Shown here: piece after piece, positions 54,783-64,000 of the stretch
How the letters are laid out: the number at the start of each line of letters is the position of its first letter
Position numbering within the stretch: the stretch's first letter is position 1
Origin: Cladophialophora immunda
Taxonomy: Eukaryota > Ascomycota > Eurotiomycetes > Chaetothyriales > Herpotrichiellaceae
DNA: 64,000 bases
Direction of reading: 5' to 3'
NCBI RefSeq assembly: GCF_000835495.1
Contig: NW_015622541.1
Coordinates: 248,001 to 312,000 of the forward strand
The notes under the pieces: generated by a model
The model's database searches: none
What the model was told of the DNA's origin: nothing
Seen by the model: the letters and a program-made list of their open reading frames with translations, nothing else
Made by a program: the position numbers and the translations under genes

Positions 54783-56840
54783 ATGCCTCGTCGAGTGTCC
54801 GGCTCCCTCCTAAGCAGCTCACCTCCGACCCCCTGGCCGTCCTTTTCGCCGTCAGAAAAGGGCGGCAGCCTCGTCAACAAGACCTCTCAAAAAGCAAGCA
54901 AAATTGCTCAATTTTTCTCGACTTCGCCAAAGAGCAAAGAAGCTCAATCGGCTGCTGCTGCCCTGCTGGCAGCTAGCAAAGCACAAGAGCAGGCATTTTT
55001 GGCTTCGGGCTCGCCTCCCATAAGCACACCCTCGCTTTCGTTACCTAGCATCTCCTTGTCAACAGCGCGCGCAGACTCCGCAAATATGGACGAGCCGCCT
55101 ACCACCCTCTTTCAGCCACCTTCTCCGGCCGAGACGCGGAAGCTGGCTCGACAGCATGCCCAGTTTGGTCCGTTAAATTCTCAGTCCCACAGATACACGA
55201 GTCGGCACCAGGGCGGTGAATTTCCAGAACCTATTATGGATGAACCGCCCTACTACTATCTTTTGACAACCTACATCTCCTATCTGATTCTCATAATATT
55301 CGGACACGTCAGAGATTTTTTTGGCATGAAGCTGAAGGAAGACAACTATCGACACCTCAAGGCACGGAATGGCTATGCGGCCCTCAACAGTGATTTTGAT
55401 AATTTCTACGTCCGACGGCTGAAGATGCGCATCAATGACTGTTTCAACAGACCCACCACCGGGGTCCCCGGAAGATACATTAATCTGCTCGATCGAACGT
55501 CGGATGATGGAAACGTCCATTTCACCATGACTGGCACCACGACTGAAACTTTGAACATGAGCTCCTACAACTACCTAGGCTTTGCGCAATCTGAAGGTCC
55601 CTGTGCCGATTTTGTCGAAGACACAGTCAGGAAGTGTGGACTATCAACAGCCAGCTCGCGAAGCGAGGTGGGAACTCATGAGCTGGCCATCGAATGCGAG
55701 ACTCACATCGCAGAATTTGTCGGCAAAGAATCTGCTATGGTCTTTTCAATGGGCTTCGGTACCAACGCCTCCATTTTCCCTGCCCTGGTTGGGAAGGGCG
55801 ATTTGATCATCTCCGACGAACTCAACCATGCATCAATCCGATTCGGTTCCAGGCTTTCCGGCGCCATGATCGCGTCGTTCAAGCATAACGATATGAAGGA
55901 TCTTGAGGGCAAGCTTCGTGAGGCAATTTCTCAAGGACAACCGCGCACCCATCGCCCATGGAAGAAGATCCTCGTTGTTGTGGAGGGCCTGTATTCGATG
56001 GAAGGTACGATGTGTAATCTTCCTGGGTTGGTCAGGTTAAAGAAGAGATACAAGTTCAACCTCTTTGTTGACGAGGCCCATTCGATTGGCGCATTGGGAC
56101 CGCGCGGAAGAGGTGTCTGTGACTACTTTGGAATCCACCCTTCGGAAGTGGACATTCTTATGGGTACTCTGACGAAGTCATTTGGCGCTAATGGGGGATA
56201 TGTGGCCGGTGACAAGGCTGCCATCGACAAGCTACGACTGTCCAATGCTGGTACCGTCTATGGCGAAACTCCCAGTCCCGCGGTGCTGGCTCAGATTATT
56301 GCTGCTCTCAAAATCATCAATGGCGAGCTCGTGCCGGGTCAGGGTGAGGAGAGATTGCAGAGAATTGCGTTCAACTCTCGCTATCTTCGACTGGGTCTCA
56401 AGCGCCTCGGGTTCATAGTCTACGGTCACGACGATTCGCCTATTATCCCACTCATGCTTTACAACCCGGCCAAGATGCCCGCCTTCTCCCATGAAATGCT
56501 CAAGCGCAAGATTTCGGTTGTCGTTGTCGGATACCCGGCTACACCCCTGATCTCCTCCCGAGCGCGATTTTGCGTCTCGGCTGCGCATAACAAGGACGAC
56601 CTCGACCGATTGCTTGCGGCATGCGACGAGATTGGCAATGTCCTTCAGCTCAAATTCGCGAGCGGCATCGCTGGCGGTGCGCCCCCCCTTCCTGAAGGCG
56701 TGACGTGGGAGATGGAGCAGAGCCGAAAGCGACTGGAAAAGCACGACAAAGTCGCCAAGTCATTGGTGGTGTCGCCTCGATGGAGCTTGGATGAAGTCAT
56801 TAAGCGTGGCGTTCAGGATGTCAAGGTACCGCTGCGGTAG
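54783..56840 (+). CDS. lcb2: Serine palmitoyltransferase subunit 2 (Lcb2)
   Basis: Single exon, 685 residues from ATG 54783 (MPRRVSGSLL). Catalytic subunit of the ER enzyme that condenses serine with palmitoyl-CoA in the first step of sphingolipid synthesis; it works with Lcb1, which is not in the window. The Ser/Ala-rich N-terminus (about 1-150) is long for the family. A membrane segment follows near 155-175 (LLTTYISYLILIIFGHVRDF). The alpha-oxoamine synthase domain has NMSSYNYLGFAQSEGPC, FSMGFGTNASIFPALVG, LFVDEAHSIGALG with the PLP-contacting Asp and His, and GTLTKSFGANGGYVAG, whose lysine near residue 465 forms the PLP Schiff base. Every active-site block is intact. The family call is firm. 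Confidence 0.96.
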   Translation: MPRRVSGSLLSSSPPTPWPSFSPSEKGGSLVNKTSQKASKIAQFFSTSPKSKEAQSAAAALLAASKAQEQAFLASGSPPISTPSLSLPSISLSTARADSANMDEPPTTLFQPPSPAETRKLARQHAQFGPLNSQSHRYTSRHQGGEFPEPIMDEPPYYYLLTTYISYLILIIFGHVRDFFGMKLKEDNYRHLKARNGYAALNSDFDNFYVRRLKMRINDCFNRPTTGVPGRYINLLDRTSDDGNVHFTMTGTTTETLNMSSYNYLGFAQSEGPCADFVEDTVRKCGLSTASSRSEVGTHELAIECETHIAEFVGKESAMVFSMGFGTNASIFPALVGKGDLIISDELNHASIRFGSRLSGAMIASFKHNDMKDLEGKLREAISQGQPRTHRPWKKILVVVEGLYSMEGTMCNLPGLVRLKKRYKFNLFVDEAHSIGALGPRGRGVCDYFGIHPSEVDILMGTLTKSFGANGGYVAGDKAAIDKLRLSNAGTVYGETPSPAVLAQIIAALKIINGELVPGQGEERLQRIAFNSRYLRLGLKRLGFIVYGHDDSPIIPLMLYNPAKMPAFSHEMLKRKISVVVVGYPATPLISSRARFCVSAAHNKDDLDRLLAACDEIGNVLQLKFASGIAGGAPPLPEGVTWEMEQSRKRLEKHDKVAKSLVVSPRWSLDEVIKRGVQDVKVPLR

Positions 56841-58950
56841 CGATCTCGGCCGCAGCACGGCTCTCATCAGTCAATTCAGTCTGGCACATAGACATATATG
56901 TGTACACTTAATGAGCGGGGATGCAAGCGATCACAAGATTTGAGATTTGGGGAAATTCATTTTCGACCAAACCGACGCGACAGAGCCGATTGTACATAGA
57001 TTTTGGGTCTCTGAAAGGGCGTCGATGGGTATCTGGAGCCAACGGGCTGGTCAGGCTGAAGGAAGCACTTCAATGTCCGCACAGAGCAAGGAGTTTTGAC
57101 GGCGACAGTCACTGTAACCGTGTTCGGCCAAAAAGAGGTTCGAGTCATCTGAACGATACATTCTATCAATAGCCAAAGCCTAATAACGTCCATCATCACA
57201 AACTCATGCGTCTTCCCCGTCGTTACTGTCGCTTTCTCTTGCCCCCGAAATGAGTTCGCCGAAGGGAAACAGATATGCACGGTGCGGAAGTGAGGCAAGA
57301 GATCTGCGAGCCTGCTCCATCGCAATCGGGCGTAACGAAGTCCTCGCATGAACGCCTCCTTCTGTTCTGGTTCGTCCGCCTGCGCACTGATCTTTTGGCC
57401 TGCAATGTATGTCATGCAGGATGTTCGACATTGCCCCAGTGTGCTGGGACCTTCGCAGGCGAAGAACAGGCGATTGACCTGTTGTGGCATAGCTTGGCAA
57501 GGCACAGGAAGACAAAACAAAGCAAGGGACTTTCTCCCCGATGGATGCTGGGACTGGTTGCGTGGTATTTTTACAGAGCATCGAGTATTCACCCTCTGTA
57601 AGTGGCATCGAATCCCGGACGGGGTTAGATGAGCCAGCGCATTCCACACCACCACAATATTTTTGCTATGAACTCGGGCAATCGACTCCCGTCCGCACTC
57701 CAAAATGGCCGGCAGCAAGGAGAGGCTATCAAGGCAGGTCAGCACTATTGAATCAAGTCTGTGGCCGAAGAAAAGCTTAGTGGCCTCATAAATAGGAGGG
57801 GTGGTGTGGACGAAGGGGTTCGGATGGAGGACGTCAGTGGGCTCGTGCAGTCTTCAACGGAATGCAGTGCGTTCCCGTCGGGGCCATGGTCAACACAGTG
57901 TGTCTGTTGGACAAGGTAGAATCTTCAGAGCATTTGGAATCTATGATCATGTACCGAGTACTGCAGGTCTCGTTGCCAGCGACTCTACGCAGGGGCCAAG
58001 GGAGGGGGAGTGTCACGTGGCGGAACCTTTGGGTGCGGGAGCGGGCGCGGGCGCAGGCGCAGGCGCAGGCCGTTGAGTCTTCCCCTCTACGCCTTCGTTT
58101 CATCTCACCATCTCTGCCCGTCTCAGCAATGGCCACCATCTTTTGCGCCCCTTGCTATCTGATTCAATAATAACCACGGGCAAAAGAATCCTTACGCGCC
58201 CGACTGCATGATGACCGAACCTGGCCTGGACTGGCATGACCACAGCTACCCCGTACTCTCATGACCGCAGTGACAGCCGTCTCTGATTCGTTCTCTGCGT
58301 CCTCCATTTCAATCTCTCCCTGACCGCGCTACTGCACGTCCTGCATCCTTTCAACGAGAGCACAGCGACACCGCCGTTTCAAGCACCGACCCTGTCCTCT
58401 CTCGTTCATTCTTCTCCTTGCTGCCTACCGTGGGCCCCGCAAATCATAGCCCGCATGTTCCCGTTCCTCGCAGCGAGTGCCACCAAGAGAGGCATGGCTC
58501 GCCACCCGCTCTTGAACGAGAGGCCAATGCGATCCATGCTTGTTCTGCAAGGCAACCGTCACGGGAGTTGTCTCTTCTCCCACTGCTGAGAAAAAGGGCG
58601 GATCTTCCACACCGGTCGGGAATAACTTGATTTCCTCCACCCACGAATCCCTCCTCCCTTGACTCAGACAGAGCCTGGGGCCACATACCTGGCTGACCCA
58701 ATGGTCGAACATTTACAGAGTTGAACTGCTTTGCAAAGTCAATTGAATCTACCAAGCATTCCTCTGGCGTTCCGTTTACCGTGCGTTGCCGTTGCATATC
58801 ATTGACCCATTTCCCGTTGTGCTGCCCCACCAAACTTCCGTTCCTCCTACACACCGTCTGTTTGGTCGTGTATCTTTTACAAGACGCATCCTCACCAACA
58901 GCAGACTGCGCCTGGCTTGTCCAGCTTTTGCGGCTTCCTCACCCGCAACT
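56841..58950. other. Intergenic region of 2.1 kb
   Basis: Holds the lcb2 3'UTR and the promoter and long leader of the gene at 58951. Overlapping minus-strand open frames at 56957-57745 contain a cysteine-rich piece (ACEGPSTLGQCRTSC), but no complete gene could be built. A GC-rich short repeat lies at 58031-58070. Confidence 0.4.
58031..58070. repeat. GCAGGC/GCGGGC short tandem repeat
   Basis: Imperfect hexamer tandem, first GCGGGC then GCAGGC units, in an untranslated region upstream of the gene at 58951. Confidence 0.8.
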
Positions 58951-60864
58951 ATGGAACCACCAATCCCCCCGGATCACCTTTTTGCTCCGGTTGATCCTGG
59001 TCGTCGTATGCACGACCCGTTTGAAGATGGCTTCGATGACCGTTTCGTTGAAGAGCCTGCCTTTGTTGAAGAGCGGGCACCAAGTGTCCAACAACGCTTT
59101 GACAGAATGACACTTGACGATGACCCAGAAGAAATCCGTCCTCGTGCGGATCGGATGCGATCTGCTGACATTCTCCCAACCTCACAAGATTATCTATATT
59201 ATCGTCTGTCAAAGCGCGGCGACGATTGGGGCTCGTGTGTCAAAAAGCCAATCAATGCCCCGGTCGATGAAATCGAGAGGAAGGCCAGGAAAGGGAGAGG
59301 TGGTGATGCTCCAGTGTTAGAGCAGCTGACTCGTATGCCGCCGCTCCGCCGGAGCATGCTCGATGAAGTGGTCCGGAAGGTCAATGGCCAAGAGGCAGGA
59401 GATACCCATTGGGAAGTTGTCTACATCAAGTCAAAGAGAGTACAGAACCGAAAGGGCAAAATGGAAGTCCCGGAAATGGATGTCATTCTGGCCCGATCTA
59501 AAGACAGGTCGAGATCAAGGGCCAAGTCCTTCGGTGGGGAGAAGGTGAGGAAAGTCGAAGCGGTCCGAGAAAAGAGATACACCAACGACAGCTACGGCCG
59601 TGCAAGGAAAGATTCAGTCCTCGACAGATTAGAGGATCCTGTCGCGAACTTGCCACTTTTTGAGGCAGACGGGACGCCACGAGACGAGCTAGGCCCGATG
59701 CATTTCAATAACGCTAATCTTCCTCCATATATCGCAAGAGACACGCCACTGGGGTCGAAGCCCGAGCAGAAGAAGGACAAGGCGGAGAAGAAGCGCAGCA
59801 AGTCTCGTAGTAAGTCGCGAGATAGGGGTGGACTTCATGATGAAGATGGTGTCTTCGTGGTGCCTGAGGCGCAGGATTATGCCACCGACGCCGTGGACCC
59901 CGCTCCTGTGGATGCAGTCTTTGCTGAAGGCCCAGCTGATCATCGCGGCCGTCGAGGGCATTCGCCACAGGAGCATCCCGTGGTCGTTGTTGAGGGTGAT
60001 GCTCGAAGATCTCATTCTCGACATCGGATGCAACCGGAGACACGCTCCAAGTCTCGTCGCCGAGAGTCTGTGCATTTCCCCAATCAGCATACTCAGCAGT
60101 ATTTTGACGGAAGTTACGCATCGTCGGAAAATAGCGATGCTAGCCATTATGGTTTTGTGCCCGACTACGCAGAAAGCTCCAATACCTCCCTCAGCACACC
60201 TGGAGGTGTTCCTCGCCGAGGAAGCCTGGTGTATAGCCAGGGCCGCCCCGACGTTGTGTATAAGAAACATCACCCTGGACCTAGCAGGAGACAGTCCTAC
60301 GTGGAACGACCATATCATGGCGAGCAACAGATTGTCGTGCCAGCAACCACACGTCGGAACTCTTATGTCGTCTATGAGCAACGACCATCAGAGGTCCGCC
60401 AGGAACGCCATCCCCGACTAATGAGGCAAGCGACAGCGCCCATCCCCGAGGATAGACAGATCGTCCATCGCGACCTTCCTCGACGGTCGAGGGAGCAAGA
60501 TTTTGCACCCCTTCGTCGCTATACCACTCACGAGTCTGCCATGCCAATCGTTCACTATCACCATCCAGAGGATGAACGTGACGGCTACTACCGCGACGAA
60601 CTCGACCGCCAAAGTATCCGAGTAGAGGACTATCAGCGTGATCGGGTCCTCGAGGATCATTTGAGTCAACGCGAACGACAAGTGACTGCCCGCGAGAGGC
60701 AACTGGAGATCCGAGAAGATGAACTCAGGCACGCAAAGAGACAGCGCGAGCTGACAGGAGAACGAGAATACTACGACGACAGAGATGTCAGGAGGGAGAG
60801 GAGGGAGACAAGAAGGCTCTATTACGACGCAAGAACAGGGGAGCACTTCTTCTACAATGATTAG
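58951..60864 (+). CDS. Charged, mostly disordered protein with RRxS repeats, function unknown
   Basis: Single exon, 637 residues from ATG 58951 (MEPPIPPDHLFAP). An in-frame ATG at 58786 would add 55 residues of leader-like sequence. A conserved-looking N-terminal part (residues 60-180: ILPTSQDYLYYRLSKRGDDW, PPLRRSMLDEVVRKV) is followed by Lys/Arg/Ser-rich stretches (KKRSKSRSKSRDRG). At least four basic phosphosites of the form RRxS follow: RRESVHF, RRGSLVY, RRQSYVE and RRNSYVV. The C-terminal 80 residues form a long charged helix (LSQRERQVTARERQLEIRED) and end in ARTGEHFFYND. The RRxS pattern suggests phosphorylation by PKA-type kinases. No membrane segment or enzyme domain is visible, and I cannot name a family. 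Gene status is supported by length and single open frame. Confidence 0.75.
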   Translation: MEPPIPPDHLFAPVDPGRRMHDPFEDGFDDRFVEEPAFVEERAPSVQQRFDRMTLDDDPEEIRPRADRMRSADILPTSQDYLYYRLSKRGDDWGSCVKKPINAPVDEIERKARKGRGGDAPVLEQLTRMPPLRRSMLDEVVRKVNGQEAGDTHWEVVYIKSKRVQNRKGKMEVPEMDVILARSKDRSRSRAKSFGGEKVRKVEAVREKRYTNDSYGRARKDSVLDRLEDPVANLPLFEADGTPRDELGPMHFNNANLPPYIARDTPLGSKPEQKKDKAEKKRSKSRSKSRDRGGLHDEDGVFVVPEAQDYATDAVDPAPVDAVFAEGPADHRGRRGHSPQEHPVVVVEGDARRSHSRHRMQPETRSKSRRRESVHFPNQHTQQYFDGSYASSENSDASHYGFVPDYAESSNTSLSTPGGVPRRGSLVYSQGRPDVVYKKHHPGPSRRQSYVERPYHGEQQIVVPATTRRNSYVVYEQRPSEVRQERHPRLMRQATAPIPEDRQIVHRDLPRRSREQDFAPLRRYTTHESAMPIVHYHHPEDERDGYYRDELDRQSIRVEDYQRDRVLEDHLSQRERQVTARERQLEIREDELRHAKRQRELTGEREYYDDRDVRRERRETRRLYYDARTGEHFFYND

Positions 60865-61601
60865 TGCTGGAAGCTCGACACGCAGTTGACGATGGCGTCC
60901 GGAGATGTTTTAAGATTGCAGACCTCGCTGTTTCAATTTGTGGGATGTTGGCATTTCCAAACGCATGTTGCGGTCGGAGGTTATGGAACCGCGCAGCCCA
61001 GGAGAACAATTGTTCCCGGCTCAAAAAGGAAACCTTTTTTTCTTTGCCTGCCTCGATTTGTTATTACCCTCGGAAGACGTCATCAAGGCTCGCTGCCACC
61101 ATCGGTGAAGGAAGAAATAACTATTACCTGCCATGCTGGACAGGAACACCAATCAAAACGGAATATGTGATACGAGAAACCTTTGGCGGTCTTGAGGTGA
61201 GGACCTCATCGACGTGACCTGAGCTCGCAGCAGACTGAGCGTATGAACTGATGGAGATCGGAAGTGCAGATTGACGACACTCTATCTGCTACCTCTTTCC
61301 AACGATGCTGTGTATGCGACGATTTTGATATGACTGGGGTATGATGGATTTCCTTGTTTTCACTTCTTGCTGTCTCTTCTGGAAGATACCCCGCCGTTCT
61401 TTTATTTTTGGCGAGCAGATTGGGAGTCTGATCTGTACCTCTTGTATTGTTTCTACAGTTGGTTGTTGAAAGGGAGCAGGAACGAGCGAGCAACCAAATT
61501 GATTGAGAACCCTTTGGAGATCTTGATGTTGTTTTCTAGGGAAGCGTGGCTGGGTCCACGTCGGTCTCTGGCAATGGGATATTAAGTGCGAGACTGAGAA
61601 T

Positions 61602-61664
61602 GATGAGCATGGCATGAGCATGAGCATGAGCAGGAGACTGAGAGTGAGGTTGAGGCTGTGGCTG
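61602..61664. repeat. Purine-rich simple repeat (GAGCAT / TGAGGC units)
   Basis: ATGAGC repeated about four times, then TGAGAGTGAGGTTGAGGC. In the presumed 3' flank of both neighbouring genes. Confidence 0.7.
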
Positions 61665-61733
61665 AAAAGCAGGGACTGAATTGTACCTCCAAAAAGCCTT
61701 TGATTGAATGTCATGACAACTTTTGCCCTCTTC

Positions 61734-61752
61734 GCCCTCTTCGCCCTCTTTG
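61734..61752. repeat. CGCCCTCTT tandem repeat
   Basis: About three 9-bp units (one imperfect at each end) in the gap between convergent genes. Confidence 0.7.
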
Positions 61753-61944
61753 ACCTCGTATCTCTGAGGCTCGTCCCTCGGTTCTCCTGCTTTTCTTTCC
61801 TTATTTTCGACCCCTTGAGACCGGTTTTGTTCAGCTGCTCTTCCTCAAAGGGTCGAATCCCCAAATCCACCTCTCTGCTCGTTCCTCCCATGCATCCAGT
61901 CGCCGTGGCGCGCTCTGACCCCTGGACCTTCATGATAAACGCTC

Positions 61945-64000
61945 TCACAAGAAGCCGCGCAGGGCTCGCGCAACCGCCCCGACGTCTTCAATGACGTGCC
62001 AATGGCCCACGCCCTCGAGGACCTCCAGTTTCGCATTCGGCAGCCGCCTGGCGTACGTGTCGGCGAGGGCGGGTGGGGAGATCTTGTCGTCCCGCCCCGC
62101 GATCAGCAGCGCGGGCACATCCAGCCTCTCGATGCGGATCGTTGTATCCTTCGACTTGGCCAGGGCCGTGCACCCTTTCGCATACCCCTCCGGGTGCGTC
62201 GCGAGTAGAGACTGTCGCACCGCCGACACCAGCACGGGAGACTGCCGCTGGGTGCGAGGCGAGGTGGCCGCGCTGGCAACGGCCTGGGCCACCCCGGAGG
62301 CGTCCATCCCCTTTGCTCGGACCGATGCCGCCCTGTCGCTGAAGACCTTGACGGCGCCTTCGGGGAAAGGATTGGGTCCTGGGCCGAGCAGGACCAGTTT
62401 CTCGACTGCCGAGGCGTGGCGCTCGGCGAAGAGCATGGCGATCAGTCCGCCCAGAGACCAGCCCACGACGGTGGCCCTCGTGATGTCCTTGGCGGAGAAG
62501 AGATGCTCGAGGTCGGCGACGTACGACTCGACGCTCACGACCGACGAGGCGGCCGTTGGCGTCAGCCCATGGCCCTCCAGGTCGTAGAGAATGAGGCGAC
62601 GGCTCGCGTCCAGGCCGGCTTCCTGGATCAGCGGCGCGTAGTACTCCGACGAAGCGCCCAAGCCGTGGACGAAGACGACCGTGTCGGACCCGGATCCGAT
62701 TTCTCGCACGTTGACCATCTTGTCGCCCACGCGCGTCAGCCCGGCCGCCCCCCACGTGCGCTCCAGGTTGTACACTGGGAGCCTGGACCCGGGCTGTCTC
62801 GCCAGGGCATTCGGCCTTTTGTCTGACACCCGATTGCTCAGCTTGCCGAGGCCGGTCACAGACACCTCGACTACAAGAAAAGGCATGTTAGTTGCTTGGG
62901 AGAACCGGGCAGAAAGGAATGCCGCAAAGAAGATGAGCCCGACTCACCTAGATCTCCCGGCCTGAGGAACTTCGGTGGGTGGAAGCCGACACCCACGCCG
63001 GCGGGTGTCCCTGTCGCGATGACATCGCCTGCTTGGAGGGTCAAGCCGGCCGAGATGACCTCGATCAACTGGGGAATCGACGTGATCAGGTCTGCCGTGG
63101 TCCCATCCTGGCGCTTCTCGCCGTTCACAAATGTCTGGACGTGCAACGTCTCCGGCAAGGAGTCCTTAGGAACAGCGATGGGGCCCTGGCACAGCAATAG
63201 TCGTCAGCTTCTCAAGGGACGAGCAGCTCCTTTTCTCGACAGAAAACGAGACGCACTAACCATGGGACAGAATGTGTCTGGCGACTTGCCCATCAGGAAC
63301 TGGCCGTGGTCCCGCTGTTTTTCTCTCGCCGTCACGTCTGGAGGCATTGTAAGTAAGCAGCTCACAGGTAGCCCATCTCTGAGTGAAATGGACAGGGGCT
63401 TCACCACGGCTTACCGTTGATGATTGTGTAGCCCCAGACATGCTCCATGGCGTCCTTCTCGCTGATGCCGAACCCCGGCTTGCCGATGATGACGCCGACT
63501 TCGCCCTCATAATCGAGACAGCCGGTGAAGCCCGGGTGGGCGTAGATGTCCTCATTTGCGGCGATGACGCTGGTGCTGCGCTTCGTGAAGATCGTCGGGA
63601 AGGAAGCTTGAGGAAGGTCGAGTCAGATTGACCTGTTGTATGAATCGCAGACACTTCTACACACCTTTCTGTTGGATCTTCTGCACGTCATACCCGCTCT
63701 CTCGGTACTCTTTGACGTGATCCGCGTAGTTGTTCCCGACACACACGATATCCCGGTCGGTGATTGGAGCCAATAACTTGACCGACGACAGCGGGAAGGA
63801 ATCCCCCGTCTGGACGATTGTATCGTGCCCTAATTCGATCACCTGCTGTAGATTGCTCAAGGGAGACCCCGACGGCATCGCCAATGTGTGCACGAGCGAA
63901 GTCTCGAGGTCCAGATGACCGACACGGGCCCTGCCTAGGTCGTCTTCGAAAGTGACAAAGTTGTGTGGGTTCTTCGGTTGTGGTGATGGAGCAGCAGGCT
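61945..64000 (-). CDS. Fusion of FAH-type hydrolase and alpha/beta hydrolase (enol-lactonase-like), 5' end outside window
   Basis: Five exons seen: 64000-63665, 63606-63415, 63337-63261, 63185-62948 and 62870-61945, all GT-AG with phases that agree, about 588 residues, partial at the N-terminus. The first ~310 are a fumarylacetoacetate hydrolase domain: CVGNNYADHVKEYRE, CLDYEGEVGVIIGKPGFGIS with metal-binding acids, EHVWGYTIIN, and GDVIATGTPAGVGVGF. The frame then runs straight on into an alpha/beta hydrolase: VVFVHGLGAS (oxyanion hole), VVGWSLGGLIA (nucleophile Ser), IAGRDDKISPP (Asp) and VGHWHV (His). The second half most resembles PcaD-type 3-oxoadipate enol-lactonases. FAH-type enzymes cleave or isomerise ring-fission products, so a two-step aromatic catabolism enzyme is a reasonable inference. 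The hydrolase is encoded by a single GC-rich exon, unlike the intron-rich FAH part. Confidence 0.88.

Larger units (their letters stand above)
60865..61944. other. Intergenic region, convergent 3' ends
   Basis: 1.1 kb between two stops. Two low-complexity tracts: a GAGCAT/GAGACTGAG purine-rich tract near 61602-61664 and CGCCCTCTT repeats near 61734-61752. The minus-strand open frame at 61289-61948 runs through these repeats and is not a gene. Confidence 0.5.

Noticed and set aside
61988..62755. 255-residue ORF overlapping the hydrolase exon on the same strand
   Set aside because: Very Arg/Gly-rich frame of a GC-rich exon; the other frame encodes a full catalytic triad hydrolase.

Overview
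The window is a chromosomal segment of a filamentous ascomycete, probably Pezizomycotina. Evidence: GT-AG introns of about 50-150 nt with GTAAGT-type donors and CTGAC-type branch sites, single genes spaced by 0.3-2 kb, CT-rich leaders, and families typical of this group. I could not place it further; Eurotiomycetes is only a guess. By reading splice sites I rebuilt nine multi-exon genes whose exons join in one frame.

1-25.5 kb is a conserved housekeeping block: RPA32/Rfa2 (-, 3' end cut) divergent from the ribosome-biogenesis helicase Dbp10 (+); an uncharacterised four-TM protein (+); an LDB19/Art1-type alpha-arrestin with two PY motifs (+); a sulfite-oxidase-type molybdoenzyme (-); an extended SDR reductase (-); the DNA-damage-tolerance protein Rad5 (-); an NDUFAF6-like complex I assembly factor (+) tail-to-tail with a CofD-fold protein (-); and an unknown membrane-anchored protein (-). 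The Rfa2 and Rad5 promoters both carry MluI cell-cycle boxes.

25.5-41.7 kb is an accessory, partly decayed region. It holds a possible gene 5' end running into AT-rich sequence, a small cysteine-rich secreted ORF with an internal stop, a deletion derivative of an MFS transporter, and a dynamin GTPase relic with mutated G motifs. Interspersed are intact genes: a six-exon vanillyl-alcohol-oxidase-like flavoenzyme, a CorA-family protein, and a RING/SIM protein resembling SUMO-targeted ubiquitin ligases.

41.8-50.2 kb holds a 12-exon, 1619-residue fungal CorA-like protein and a kelch/single-TM protein with a GC-AG intron. 50.9-60.9 kb returns to core metabolism: acetoacetyl-CoA synthetase (-), serine palmitoyltransferase Lcb2 (+), and a charged protein of unknown function with RRxS repeats (+). 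The right edge (61.9-64 kb, -) is a gene fusing a fumarylacetoacetate-hydrolase-type domain to an alpha/beta hydrolase resembling 3-oxoadipate enol-lactonase; its 5' end lies outside the window. No tRNA, rRNA, CRISPR array or intact transposon was found by eye.
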